NCBI RefSeq assembly: GCF_018691265.1
Contig: NW_024881330.1
Coordinates: 14,507,386 to 14,571,385 of the forward strand
Reading direction: 5' to 3'
Source: Tyto alba
Taxonomy: Eukaryota > Chordata > Aves > Strigiformes > Tytonidae
DNA: 64,000 nucleotides
This document shows, piece by piece, positions 14,218-27,052 of the stretch; position 1 is the stretch's first letter; every line of letters starts with the position of its first letter. The notes under the pieces are model-generated. The model was not told where the DNA came from. It worked only from the letters and a program-made list of their open reading frames with translations, and ran no database searches. Position numbers and translations under genes: made by a program.

Positions 14218-14268
14218 TCCAAGTCTGCCACTTGCCTGCTGGGTCATTTTGCAAATGTCTTTAGGTGG
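14218..14268 (+). mobile_element. Possible MIR-like fragment (5' core)
   Basis: TCTGCCACTTGCCTGCTGGG followed by TCATTTTGCAAATGTCTTTA resembles the MIR core start (TCTGCCACTTACTAGCTGTG, then CCTTGGGCAAGTC). It is short and diverged, so a chance match is possible. Confidence 0.4.
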
Positions 14269-14758
14269 AGAAGGGGCAGTCTGAGACTGTACTTGGACTT
14301 CAGAACCAGGCAAAGGTGGTCTTGATCTATCATTATAACACACTGAAAAAAATGAAAGTAGAGTTGCTACATTATGCCCACCTCTGATCAGAAAAACTCA
14401 TCTCAGTTTCCCACGATCAATTTGGGAACCTCCTTGTATTTGTGTTTCTTTCTTTTTTTCTTACTTATATAGAAGTCTAAAGAGTACTGTACAGATTTTC
14501 TTATGTCTTGTCAGAGGAGCTGCTGTGCTTCTCCTATTGAACTGTGATAGCGCAACAGCCCAGAGGTGATGGTTTTTGATGGAGCGAAGAGATTCCTGTG
14601 GGCTCACAGTGTGGAACTGACTGGACTCTTCTCCAAATTTACCAAACTTTTTTATTCCCAGTTTAAATGAAAAAAGGAGAGGGAGGTAGGCAGGCACCTG
14701 GTCATTCATAGGGATATTCAGTCCAAATCACTGAACTCTAATAGTGTTCATTTGATAT

Positions 14759-14777
14759 TTATCTATCTATCTATCTG
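14759..14777 (+). repeat. (ATCT)n short microsatellite
   Basis: About four ATCT units followed by GTATTTATATACC. It is short and probably weakly variable. Confidence 0.85.
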
Positions 14778-15221
14778 TATTTATATACCTGTATGGATAT
14801 ACATATAAGCATTTATAATCGCTGGCAGTTGAGTGTTCAGGATATGACCATTGGTCTCTCCTGTTGGTAAGGTTGCAAACTGAAGGATTCCAAAAAACAA
14901 GCACTTGTACAGTGATCTGACACCTTTCAAGGATAGCACAGTCACAGGAGGTATGGCAAGTTCTTAGCTGAATGATTACCCTGAGTTTATTTTCAAAGGT
15001 CCTGGTGTCGTCCAATGAAGAATGAAAATGATGGACTTTGAAATTTTGCAAGTGATTGCAGCCCTGCTCTTCAAAATAAATCCTGAGGACTTTGGAAGCT
15101 CTTCAAGGTCTTCCCGTAGGGAGAAGGCTGTAGGCATGGTGAATCTGATTTTCACTGGCACCGGGATCCCCTTTGGGTTGTTTAAAAATTAAAGGTCATA
15201 AAGGGGTAGAAATTAAGTTTA

Positions 15222-15332
15222 GTGCTGAGAACTCTGTCACTGACTTAGTGCATGACTTTGAGGAAGGCATTTTAACTTGCCTGTGTCAGTTTAGCCATCT
15301 GTAAAACAGGTACAATCATACACAGCATAATA
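15222..15332 (+). mobile_element. MIR-like ancient SINE fragment
   Basis: CTCTGTCACTGACTTAGTGC, ATGACTTTGAGGAAGG, CTGTGTCAGTTTAGCCATCT and GTAAAACAGGTACAAT follow the order of the MIR core (a CTGTGTGACCTTGGGCAAG-like segment, then CTCAGTTT and a CATCTGTAAAATGGG-like segment). It is highly diverged, as expected for a relic predating the split of mammals and sauropsids. The identification is by eye. Confidence 0.7.
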
Positions 15333-18300
15333 ATTTCCCTCAGTGAGTGCCATTTTCAGTCTATCCTGTACTACTTAATGATTTGTGTGACTGCTGAAAT
15401 AACAGCATGCTCTAAAACCGTAATGCCCTTATGTATTTTTCACATAATCACTAGCAGTTGAAATATTTGTTCTGACACTTGAGATTACTCATGTAAATAG
15501 AAAAATTATAGCATGCTGGTGATGCCAGACACCTTGAATTCCATCTGAGTGTGTGGGTGATTGGAGAGGGATCTATAAATACTAACAGAGAGTGGGAAAC
15601 AACAAGCAGGAACAGCACATGAGAATTTATGAATCAATTTATTCCTGAGACTTAGATAAAAGATTTTAAAATATAATGTGTCAGTATTGAGTAGGACATG
15701 GTCCTTAGAAATCTGAGTACTGCAAGTGCACTGAAGAAATGTACTTTGCTCTATTTCCCTGAATTACATGAAGCCATGTTTTTCTGCTGTACTATGAGTA
15801 GAGTTACAAGGAGTATGATAACCTAGTCCTTGTATCATGTGACTAAAACTGGTCTTTTTTATTTTTTAATATATGAAGCAATCTGCCTCGGAGACAAGCA
15901 GAAGCTCCAGTTTGATTATCAGTGGGTGACTCACAGGTCCCACAATGCTTTTTCTCAAAATGTGACTGCTAATTTCTATGCTTAGCTCCCAAATTGCCTG
16001 TTTCAGATGTTTTCCACTTTTGTTATAAGAGATTTGCATATTTCTAATTGTAGAGTTCATAATGTCATACAACAATGTGGCAAATGAGCTGTGTCACATT
16101 TTACATAAAAATGTAATAAGTTATATAGCTACTGCTTGCAGATTTTGACAGTAATCTTTTTCAGTTTTTAGTTTTTTAAATAAGAAACACTTGCGCAGTA
16201 TAGTTGCTCCCTCTTCTCCACTGAGTAGTGTTTCTGTTGAGTACAAGCTCTTCAAGATATCATCAATGTCTCCTTCTAGATCATGCTGTAAACATCTCCT
16301 TTTTAACTGAACATTTTATTTCTAGGGTTTACAAAATATTTACAAGTTAAAATTTGTTTTTCAAATTATGAAGAGAGAGATATGTCTGCATTTATTTTGG
16401 GGAAGTACATAAAGTTTTTGTAAGATAGATGAATAGCTTATGGGACCTTGTCACTGGAATTCATGCATTTATCATTAGGGACATATCAAACTAAATCAGT
16501 TGAAGGAAACTGTAACACATTCAGTGTAGTGGGTATGAGTAATGGAAATTATAATGGAAAGTATTGAGCAATGTCAACTGTAAAGAGACTGTCTTTAGTT
16601 TATTATTAATTTACCAGTTTGAAATTTTTGTGTACCAGATTACTGACAACCTGTGACTGCTTTTGATCGCTCCATCAGCTCAAGTGCTAGCAAGTGTCAT
16701 GCATTTAGAGCTTTGAACCAACCCGGTGATACAGCCTCCGGTTTCATTGTGATTCTGTGTGACGCAATTTTGTGTCCGTTTAGTTTCCATTAATCTATTT
16801 TGAACAGAAATAGAAGTAGGCATTGGAAGTAGTCTTGCTTCCTTGAGCATGTGTGCTGCTAACCTCAAACATGGACTTTAGTATTAGAACCTGGTAATGT
16901 AAATCAGGAAGGATCTGAAAGGGCATGGTTAGGAGTGACCAGCTCCAGGTGACATCAGGGAGATGTAGGTGGGAAATTCTGACTCCAAGCAAAGCTTTCA
17001 GGCTGTCTAATATAGACTGGAGGGGGAGTAAGCTGTGTGCTTTGCTCATGCTTGCTCTGTGTGGAGTATAAAACTGTGGCTTTGTGGAGGAATGAAAATG
17101 GATTAATACTTACTAGGTTTTGTAGTTGACAAAATTGATATGCTGCATAAGATAAGAAGAGATTTAAAGCCTACACTCCCTAGAAATATTTGCACTGAGG
17201 AAACTCAGAAAGGGTTGAAGAAGTGTCTGCTAAAGGGGAACATCAGGCCTAGGGAATCAGTGGCTGAATCAGCTGACATCATAGGCAAAGTCTCAGAAAA
17301 GGAAACTGAGGAAAAGTAACTCTCTGAAGAATTTTTGGTGTTACACAGAAGCATGGGGTGGCCCAGGAGTGTAATCTCCCTCTCCATAAGTGCTGAAATC
17401 AGAGTGGAAAAGGGAGGTCCCTGGTGCAAGTGGGAAGGAGAAGGTATCCACAGGGCCTGCCTGTGGCTCGTGCCAAGACATGCTGCTGAGTTTCCTCCTG
17501 CAGTTTCTTGACTTCTAAGACATCTTTGGTAGTGTGTTACATTTTTTGAGACCTGCTGTGGATAACACAATGTGGCTGGTCACTGTGCCCCATTCAGGTT
17601 ATCAAAAACATGAGGTTTCACAGACTGCCTCCTGAAACCAGCCTGTTTTCTCCTGTTTTCTCCCATTTGATGGGGGCCTGGACATACTGATCCTATGGTC
17701 TGCTGTCTGGACTCCAAGTCTTTTTACCTCATTGACAAAGAAATTATCTTAACCCTGCAAAGTTGCTGATTGCAATGTGCTTTGAAGAGGAACTGCCTTC
17801 ATTTTTTGGGGGTACAAGCCTGTGATGGTGCTTAAAGCACTGCTTAACATTGCTCCACCTTTTTTATAAAAGCAGCTGCTAATTTAAAGGAACACTATGA
17901 AGTATTATTTATATTTTTAAGATGCAATTGTTGATCTTTTTCACCTAGCCTGTTTGTAGTCCACAAAGCTTTAACTTGAAGTCTGGTTGCTTAACATCAG
18001 CCTTTTGGCACCAGTTGCTAATGCCTTTCTTTCAGGTAAACTTTATCTTAAAGGCATGTTTGTCCTCTGGATCTTTCTGAAGTTACTATTTCAAAACATT
18101 ATTTCATGTATTCCATAGAAAAAGCATAACAAGTGCATAAATTGAATGTATTTTAGAAAATATTTTAAAACCAGCCCCTTGAAATTTAGGTCGAAGCCTG
18201 TCTCTTTAAAGGATGAAGTAACATACTCTGAATTCAGCTGAATTAATTTTAAAACAGCAGAAAATGGTACATTCAGCTTATTCTCACTACAGTAAAAGAA

Positions 18301-20810
18301 ATGGCCAAAGCATAAGGGGATTTCTCTTCTCACAAGGTGTTTATTTTAACTAATTTGTATCATCTTCCAGAGATTGAGATCTGATGCTCTTGGCAGATCA
18401 AGAGGTTTACTATTTCAAATCCCTTTCAGCACAGGGGAAAGCAGATGATGTTAGTGGATGTTACTTGTCTGAATGTAGTAACAGATGTTTCTGTAGTAAA
18501 TGGAGTGGAAACACTCATAAGCAGGATTGTTGACTGGTTTTTGGTTTATGCCCACATAAAAGCTGTTGAAAGGATCATACAACACGTCTTCATAGATGAT
18601 CTGATTCATAAACTCTTTTCTTCAGGTATTTGGGTCTTAGTTTTGATGATGGCACCAGAAGGTGGACAGCTTCTCAAGTCATTCTTATACTCGTGTCTTC
18701 ACTGCAGGGCATGTGGTTTGCTTCAGTTTAGTGGAAATTTGATCTCTAACATAAAACCTAGCAGGCAAATTCTGGTATCATGATATTGAATTAATTTTAA
18801 TATGGCAGACTTTTCTCCAGCTCTGTTAAACTCAGTTCCATTGACAATAGTGTAAAATATTCTGCATTTGTGTTGGCATTGCTTGGGCACAGTTTATAAA
18901 TTTTATGGCAAGACTTCTCCTTTCAGTAACAACTATCTTTGAAACCATTTGGGGCATTTTGGTTTGTGCCTTACCAAAGTCACTGAGTACTTACTTACAA
19001 GAGAACGAATGCATGAAGAGAAGACTTTGTGCTTTTCCTCTGCAAAGGGGAATTCCTTGAACATCTTTCTTTGAGCAGATTCTGACATGTTGTTCCATTT
19101 GCTTTCATACTGTAAACCTACACATCCTGTCCTCATTCCTATAGTAATGAAAGAGCTTTGCTCGGGAGTGCTGGCTTCTTTTCAGTGGTCTTTGTCTTCC
19201 CTCCTAGGAAACAGTTTGAATGTGTCAGAAGAGTCCCAGTTCCTCAGAACTGTGTCTGGCCAAGAACCTGACGAAGTTGGTCTGTAGTATTTCTGTCATT
19301 GAAAACCTGCTTCTTCTCCCCCTAAAAAAGTCATCTATGAACAGTAACAAAGGATTAATTGTGGAGACTTGGGACTTGGCAGAAGGGCGTATAAATGAAG
19401 TGCTTTCTTGGAAGCTACATTGCCTGTCTTGCAGATCAAAAAATAAATGCAAAATATTTCAATGTGTATCAGTGGATTAATTAATTTGATTGTCACTTCC
19501 CTTCCTCCTCTCTTTGTGGGGAGGGGTGCTCTGAAGATTGGAATTTTAATTGCTTGACCACAGTTTCTTATTAGTGGTGCACCAAAAGGGCATGGATTAT
19601 TAATTAGTACTGAATATAAGGATCTCTGAGGTCGAACTGTAGCATCAAATGGATGAGTTTAGATAACTCTCAACTGAAACTACAGTCTATCAATAAATTG
19701 AGTTATAATAATGAAACCATTAGAATTTTTCCTCAGCCCCTCATGTTGGTTTCTGTATTTGCGGAGTACATTCTGGTGGTCTTAAAGAATGTAGCATTTT
19801 TATATAAATACATATATTTTTTTTGTATATATAAGACATGTATCTATTCTGAAGGCAAGTATATATACACATGCCTATAGAATAGTTATACATAATTCAG
19901 GGTTGTTATACATGTCATGCCTTATTTAATTTTATTAAATATTTTGGGGGTTCAATCCATTAGGTAGTTTCATAGCAAATATATAAAAACAGTGTTCTCT
20001 GTAGCTGCTTTCTTTTTCAATTGGTACCTCGATTTGTGCTACTGTATCCAAAGGGAAATCTAGCTCTTGAGTGTAATGATCTGAAAACAGAATTTCATCC
20101 ACATTATTGCTTTAATGTCCAATAGTCTGTGTCATATTTTTTCTGGTTTTAAAACTTGATGATGGAAGTGAATTGTATAACTTCAGTTATATGTTAACTT
20201 CGCTGCATCCAAGATTCTCAGGTAGTGTAGTGCGGAATAAGAATATGCCTATAATACATACTGGTATCAACTTGTTTTTTGCTATGTGGATTAAGAACTG
20301 GTTAGTGGACAGACTGCAAAATGTAGACACATGTGGGGTTACCATAAATTGCTGTGTGTGTAGTAGGATTACTGTTGCATTGGTATAAAAGAGTGTTCTG
20401 CAGTATTTGCATCCAGAGTTTAGAGGTAAATAGGAAATAATTGCTGATAAAACTTATGAATCATCTGAACAGCATGTGCCTTATTTCAGCTAAACTCATA
20501 AACTGGACTTTGGCTATGGACATGCAATTATGGATGCTGATGGGGCAAATGGAAAATAGTAACTCTGAAATTTAAATAATACAAAAAATTATGTAAATGT
20601 ATCAAGTTCTGCCACCTGTTCCACTCCCATATTCCATTTTTGCATTTATATGTATCCATTTGGGGGCTTTTAAAATATGAAACGCATTTGAATATGCAAG
20701 AGCCATAAAGTCTGGTTTGTAAAACCCAGCAGAATTCAGTGACGAATCTAGATAGCTGTGCTTGTATTTAGTGGGAAGTAGGAAGTAATTAGTAGAAAAC
20801 TACTAAAGTC

Positions 20811-20838
20811 CCTTTTTTTTTTTTCTTTTTCTTTTTTT
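20811..20838 (+). repeat. Pyrimidine-rich tract
   Basis: CC, 12 T, C, five T, C, seven T, then GACAG. It has the shape of a splice acceptor, but the sequence beyond has no recognisable coding content. Confidence 0.8.
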
Positions 20839-21711
20839 GACAGAAGACCTATATTCACTTTGGTTTTCATTTCTGTAGAATTTTGTAGGAAGATGGTGTT
20901 TAGCAGTTTACCAGTATACTAATGGGTCTTTATTCATGTAAGTATCTGGGACTGAGGAACCATCTCCTGTTGAGAGTTAGAAACTAGATGTCTGGGAGTT
21001 CAGAAATTGGCAGGAGTTTTCATAGGACATTTTTCCTCAAGGTAATTTCCTTGGCTTTTGCTGTGTTTGACACAGTCTGTGGAAAGAGGGTTGTGTTTCT
21101 GTTCTCCTCTCCTGCTTCCTCTTTCATGGGAGTTTCTGAAGCAGTGCAGCTGCCTGCCACAAATTCACTGGTGCATCGCATGGAAACTTGGATTCTTGGC
21201 ACATGGACGGGACGGCTCTTTTCTTCTGTCCCCATCTCTGGGGAATTAAATTCACATTTTGTGTTCCTGCTTAGGTTTAGAGCCTAATTTTTCACTTCAG
21301 CTTCCTTCCTCCCCTGCCTCTCTCTTCTTTCCTTAATTTAAAGATGCTTAGGTCAAATGCATATAGCTGCAGCTGAAAGGATGAAAATAGCATGGATGAA
21401 ATAGCTACACTGTTGAGACCTGGACCTTTATTTAGCGTCACATTTGCTGGTGTGTCACTGTAACAGAGTTCAAAAGCTGGCAGGATTACTTTTTTCAACA
21501 GATTAATTGATAATCTCTAATTCTAAAGAGAACAAAATTTTGTTTGCAGTCAGACATGATTTTTACAGCTTCAGCTGTTCCTCCCATCTAAGTTAATGAC
21601 AAAGTCATATTCATTCAGTATAAACAGGAATAGATTCGCCACATCTGTGTGTGTTCAGTCTCTGTTTTGCGAAGGCTATGAGTACATCCAAACTGAGATG
21701 CCAACTGCTAA

Positions 21712-21736
21712 AACCAGTATCTGTATGATACTGGTT
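21712..21736. repeat. Perfect 10-bp inverted repeat, 5-nt loop
   Basis: AACCAGTATC at 21712-21721 and GATACTGGTT at 21727-21736, loop TGTAT. Confidence 0.9.
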
Positions 21737-22100
21737 AAAACTGCTTACTTTCAGCACCTTTGAAAATTAGGTAATTTTTGGGGCACTGGTTCTGAGAGTT
21801 AGGTGACATGGATTTTTAGATAATGGAGTCCAGGTAGGTATCTACAAAAAGTTCAAGAAATCAATCTCAGCGCCTTTTGCCTTAAGTAATTTTCTGGAAG
21901 CCTGGTAGAATCCCATGCCAGCTCTTCCCTGAGCAGGGAATAAATTCATTTCAAAAATTACTCAGAATAGTATGAGGCAAAAAAATCAAAACAGCAGTGT
22001 TGTGTAGGACAGCATTTCTGATAAAGCGCAAATGAACCTCACAGAGAAATATCCTGTAAAATACTTAACCACAGGAGTCTTTATAGTTGAAGTTAACAGA

Positions 22101-22122
22101 TTTTTTTTTTTTTTTTAAAAAA
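22101..22122 (+). repeat. T16-A6 simple tract
   Basis: 16 T directly followed by 6 A, then GGAGAG. Confidence 0.85.
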
Positions 22123-23560
22123 GGAGAGAAATAGCAATTGCAAGATGTGCACTAAGGTGTTTTAAAGAAAAGATGGCAACAGATGCTCACAGAGCCTGGA
22201 CTCTAGTTTTGCACAGGTATCTCTCTTGGTAAAACTGTTATGAAGCGCAGTGAAAATACTGTTGCTGAAATTACTCACCTTACCTCTGGTTTTGACAGAA
22301 ACACTGTTGTTCTCCACTGCTCTGAATACTTCCCTTGTTTTCACTTTGAACTGAAAAACTTCAGTCTGCTTTCCCTAATTTAACCTCGTTCACCACAATG
22401 TCCTTTTGTAATTTACCCATCTTTTCGTTATTCAGTCATTCACAGCTTCTTCAGCGGAGCTAACGCGATGATCTGCACGTTTCCTTGAAATCTTCTCTCA
22501 CAGCATTTTAATAACTTCTCCAAATAAGTTCACAGTGCTCCTGCCTTTTCTGTTCGTGTTATCACTGTTTGAGTCATGGGTACAATCAAGTGGCAATAGC
22601 CAGTTAGGCAGCCACAGCTGTATACATAGGATATATATATTTAAACAGGGTGCTTAAATGTGAAGTCTTTTCTTTGTTGAGCTCCATCAGGTTTGTGAAG
22701 GCGAAGGAAACTGTGGCTGGCAGATTTGCCAAGCACATGAAAAGCAAAAGCAAAAGTGATCTTGAACTGCCAAAAGAACTCAAAACCAGGAAAAATGTTG
22801 CAATATTTGCCTTCATAAAGAGGGAAACATGAAGTATGAGTGTAAAAGAGGTATTGATTTTTGAATACATTAAGGTCATTCAGGAATCCTACATTTACTT
22901 TTCCTATCCATACTGGAAAAAAAAAATATTGGAAGAGACTGAGGAAAGATCTAATCTGACACCTCCACTCTCGCAAAAAAGTTCAAACTCAATTTTATTT
23001 CCTCGAGTGAAGGAAAAGAGGTGAACTGGTTTTAGTTTACTCCGTACATATATGTAGAAGTAGATCAGCTAAAAGTGATTCCCAGCAGGCAGAAGTAACT
23101 GTTGAGATCAGTGGTGGGACACTGACAAGCATGAACCAGAAGCAAGATGTGAGTTTGAAGCACTGGGATTATCACTGGAACATTGTAGGTAGGGGAATAA
23201 TAGATTCACTGTCACTTGTTTGAATGTCTTTCTTAAAAAATTCCCTATACCTGAGCCAGCTCACGGCTCCTGTACGTAGGAATTGCTGCATGAGGGCTTA
23301 TAGCCTGTCGAGTAGAGGTCAGATGGCTCTCCTGGTGTTAAAATATCTATGTGGTCTTATTTCACCTATTCTGTTCATTTCCCTTGTTTTACTCATTGCA
23401 CCACACTGAGATAGGCAGCAGTCAGATCTCCATCTTACGGTTTTGCACAGTTTCCAATACCGTGATTCTGGACACGTAGAAATAATAAACAGCACTGAGG
23501 GCTGATGCCAGTTCAAAGAACTCACATGGGATGCAACTACTGAATATCCATTTATTTATT

Positions 23561-23606
23561 GCTTTCCTTTTTTTTTTTTTTTTTTTTTTTTCTTTCTTTT
23601 CCATAG
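23561..23606 (+). promoter_or_regulatory. SNTB1: Splice acceptor and polypyrimidine tract of the first SNTB1 exon, with T24 run
   Basis: The tract contains an uninterrupted run of 24 T (23568-23591), then CTTTCTTTTCCATAG, with the exon starting at 23607. The AG is the first one after the tract and gives the correct reading phase (G|TG AAA TAC). The pure T homopolymer is unusually long for an acceptor and is prone to length variation. Confidence 0.88.
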
Positions 23607-23823
23607 TGAAATACATGAGAGAAGCAACCCCCTATGTGAAGAAAGGCTCCCCAGTTTCAGAAATTGGGTGGGAGACACCTCCGCCCGAATCTCCCCGCTT
23701 GGGTTGCGCCTCTGCTGACCCCCTGTCGCAGCTTTCCCTCTCTATTCACAGAGACAAGAAGACAATACCGCTCAAGATGTGCTATGTGACGCGCAACATG
23801 ACGGTGTCAGACCCTGAAAACAG
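23607..23823 (+). CDS. SNTB1: SNTB1 internal coding exon (probably coding exon 2): end of PDZ, linker, start of PH1b
   Basis: Beta-1-syntrophin is a membrane-associated adaptor of the dystrophin complex. Its PDZ domain binds C-terminal tails of channels and signalling proteins, and its PH and SU regions contact lipid and dystrophin-family proteins. The exon is 217 nt: 2 nt completing a Val codon (VKYMREATPYVKK begins here), 71 whole codons, and 2 nt (AG) of an Arg codon. KYMREATPYVKKG is the last strand of the PDZ domain. The SEIGWETPPPESPRLG stretch and the following Ser-rich residues form the linker. IPLKMCYVTRNM through DPEN starts the second half of the PH1 domain, which the PDZ interrupts. 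The acceptor is a long T-rich tract ending CCATAG; the donor is CAG|GTGAGC. Assignment to beta-1 rests on the KKGSPVSEIGWETPPPESP block, which as I recall it differs from alpha-1 and beta-2 paralogues. 217 is not a multiple of 3, so skipping this exon would shift the frame. The exon number is recalled from mammalian SNTB1, not shown here. Confidence 0.95.
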
Positions 23824-23829
23824 GTGAGC
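23821..23829 (+). promoter_or_regulatory. SNTB1: Splice donor of the first SNTB1 exon
   Basis: CAG|GTGAGCG is close to the consensus U1 site. The GT is at 23824-23825. It leaves the AG of an Arg codon that the A at 38825 completes. Confidence 0.92.
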
Positions 23830-26800
23830 GGGGGGGATTTGCCCGGGGCTGGGTTTTGGCCTTGGTGTGGAATTGTGGTTGACCTTTTCAGGGTTGGGGT
23901 TGGTGAGCAGGAGCTGGCAATGGGCTCTGGCCACGCGCAGCAACCCAGTGAGGGGCAAGCAAGCACCGGCTTGGGAAGGGTGGGTGGTGGTGTCTGAGCC
24001 ACGTGGTGCTCAGTTCAGCTTTTGGGTTGTGCTAGAGAAACTCTTCAGTGCGGTAATCCAACATTTTTATTAGAAATAGAATCTCAGGAGTTTGTTTTCA
24101 TGCTGATTAGGTGTCTGCTTTTGAAGGGAAAGACTGTGTACACTAATTGGTTACATCTTCCGGACTGGCTTAATCTAATTCCACTGAATTGCATTATCTT
24201 TTCTTTGCTAATCATTATTATTTTAAGAATGGTCTGTTTTGTCCATTCAGTTCTGGGCATTAAGGTCAAGAATAGGAGAAAAGTTCCACTTACAAGGCAT
24301 TAATGGGGAATTTCTGTGACTTCTTGTTTTTTTTTCATAATGTTAAAAATAGGATGAGCTTTTACCAGCACTTATTTATAACATATGTGGAACAGCTGCA
24401 CCACACCAACACACTCTCATCCCTGCTTTAACAGCTGCTAATAAAAAAGGGGCCAGTCAAGTCAGTAATACAGTCTGATTCTTCCATTCAAATAAAGGCC
24501 TTTTTGTTTTTCTGCAGTGTGCTGGCTTGCCTAGAAGCTGGGTGTAATGACTTTGATTCTCAGCACTTATGTATAGGCATAAATAAAAGTTACATTTTCA
24601 TTTGCAGAGAAGGATAAGGAGACGAGGGGAGAGCAGAGGAGGGTTTGGGGAGGATGGGCTCCCCTGTAATCTCTTGCACTACAATTCAGAAATTTTATCA
24701 CTATCTGTGTAATTTTTCTTCTTTCTTTTTTTATATTTGTCTGACCTTCTTTTAAGATATTTTCCCCCCAACCCTGTGCTTTACTGTTTAGTATTGCTTT
24801 ACTTTTTTCTGCTCTTCATCTCATCAAGTGGTTACCACATTGTCAGTGATAACTGACCACTACAGAAGCGCTGTAAGACAGCAGTTACCCTAGCAGGCTT
24901 TCTCAAGTTTAAATTAATGTGATTATTGATCTTGGCCACTTTTTTTTTTTTTCACATATATCTGTATAGTTTAAGATGTTTAGGTTCGACAGCTGAGAGT
25001 TTGTCATACTTTCTGCCATGGAGTGTATTTTAAAAATACCCATGCAGGTTGCATTGTTTGAATCAGCACAATGTAACAATGCTTTATATGTCGGCATCAT
25101 TCTTTCAGCATTTTTCCCTTTTTCTTTTTGACTGTATTGTAGCTCTCAGCTTCTGTCACTCTCCTGGTCCTCAGTTTTGTTTGAAGGCCAGGAGGACTGA
25201 TCCAGAGACACACTCATTGCTCGTGATACTTCTGCAATGGAACTGACTTTTTCAAAGCGTGCTACGAGCATATGTGTTCTTAGGTGTTACTAGGAAGTAA
25301 TGCGTGGGAGAGTCATATTGCTTATTATCATGGTTTTCATTTTGTGTTGCTGTCATTTCCTGTGGAAAGAGTGACTTCTGATTTTTACTGTAGTCCAACA
25401 CAGTGCAGTGTACAGTCTAAACTGGATTTTTCCATCCAAGCACACAGTATCTCACCATTGTGCTAGCTGCAGTGTAATAGTAGCATCCCAACGATTCACA
25501 TCTTTACCTATTTCAGAAGGTTTTAATGATTCTGAATACTGGAACTGATATTTCCCAGTAGAAGTGCTATTACAATGCAGCAATCTTTCCCACTGGAATA
25601 TATTCCAAGATAGTAATCTGATTCCACAAAAATAATTTGATCTTCATTCACAGCAGAGCCCAAACCATGTCCTTACATGCTTATGACATTTCTGTTTCAT
25701 AACCCAGTGACCTGACACACATAGATCTTAAAACTGATGGTGTCGCTTTGCTGGATGGCTTTAAAAGAGTACTGCTGGCAGGCTGTCAAAGCATGTGCTG
25801 GCCATAAAAGGGCTCCTTTGGACTATAGCTGAGCTAATTTTCATCTAAGACCAAGCGTGGACATAGAATGAGTTTTCCAGTGCAGGCTAGAGATCAAGTC
25901 ATAGCAGGATTATGGGACCAGGGTGAGCTGGTTTGATGTTCAACATAAGATACCTATGTTAAAGGACCCAGAAGGAAATACCTGCTTGTTGGCACTGAAT
26001 CATCTCCAGTTCTTAGAAAGCTGGGGTGAAATATGGGTTTAACAGGCATAGAGGAAGTTACACATATGGTTTTCCCACTAGAGCTGGTAGCTCTGCATAG
26101 GATTTCTGCTTCTCCTTGAAGACTGGATCCAGTTAAGAGATTCCTATGTCTGTGTCTATGCTGAGATGGTTTGGTGAGCCTGCTATTTCAGAGCATGAGT
26201 GAAGTTTGGTGCTTTTAGAAACAGTGGTTCTTAGATGTCTCCTTCGCCTGTGTGTTCACTGTGAAGGAGGTAATGAATTGTCTGCTGTTACCTGATTTAA
26301 AAAGCTGTTAGGTACCAGATCCTTAATACAAACCAATGCCCAACTTAGTGTGCAGGAAAATTTTTTAATAGTACAAACATGGCAAAAGGAGAAAAGATGC
26401 TGTGCATCTTAGTGGCATCTATGTCATTCTCCTCTAGATGCAGTGACCATTGCTATATTTTAGGCTGGAAGAAACTCGGTTAAAATAATTACTACTTAAA
26501 TATGATGTTTGCCTGCATTTTTACTGATAAGTGTCCTTGGTGGTAGCATTAAAGGTTTATGTCAGACCTCTCCCAATGAAGGGATGTGTGGGAAAGGTCA
26601 CAGCTAGTAATACCAATAAGCAGTAAATCTTACTGCAGTGTAAAAAAAATTTTCATCAATTTCTGGTGATGGTATTAAGGAATAGGAGGAAAAAAAAAGG
26701 AGATAGGTCTTTGAGGTGAAACTTGTTCTGTTGGTGCTTTTAAAGTTTTGGGACATAATATAGAGGTACTTCTGTACACAGCACAGGAGACACAACATTC

Positions 26801-26907
26801 CCTGGAGAAATGAGGTTGTGCTGCATGGAGTGAAAATGGTTTTTCATCTGCTTTTGACATCACCCTAAAATCCTTCTTGCACTTCATTCAGCCAAACCCA
26901 GGAGGTG

Positions 26908-27052
26908 TGGGCCTGATCCTGCCAGCAGTTAGTGTGCACAGATCACGCTTTTCCAGTGGCAGGAGTATGGAGCAGTGTGATCCTTACAGGGAACTTCAGC
27001 AGGGATCCAGTCTTAAGGATTGCATTACTTGCTGGCAGGATTTGATCTTCTG
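26908..27052. repeat. Fossil inverted-repeat (MITE-like) element
   Basis: The left end GGCCTGATCCTGCCAGCAGT and the reverse complement of the right end (GATCAAATCCTGCCAGCAAG) match closely, and the similarity continues inward as TTAGTGTGCA against TAATGCAATC. About 80 bp lie between the arms. The layout is that of a decayed hairpin repeat. I recall similar GATCCTGCCAGCA-ended palindromic repeats in other sauropsids, but the family name is not certain. Confidence 0.55.

Larger units (their letters stand above)
1..23606 (+). other. SNTB1: SNTB1 upstream intron (3' part), non-coding
   Basis: The exon at 23607 starts with the last two bases of a split Val codon, so everything to its left up to the first exon (outside the window) is intron. 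I read it for exons on both strands and found none. Open frames here are at most about 120 codons, overlap on opposite strands and carry no known domain. Contents I can name are a T/TTTG-rich tract near 9.7 kb, a poly-A tract at 11.36 kb, two MIR-like fossils at 14.2 and 15.3 kb, a few perfect short hairpins and T-rich runs. The rest is unique AT-leaning sequence in which I see nothing further, in particular across 1-3500, 3600-9000, 15400-20800 and 21800-23500. Confidence 0.85.
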
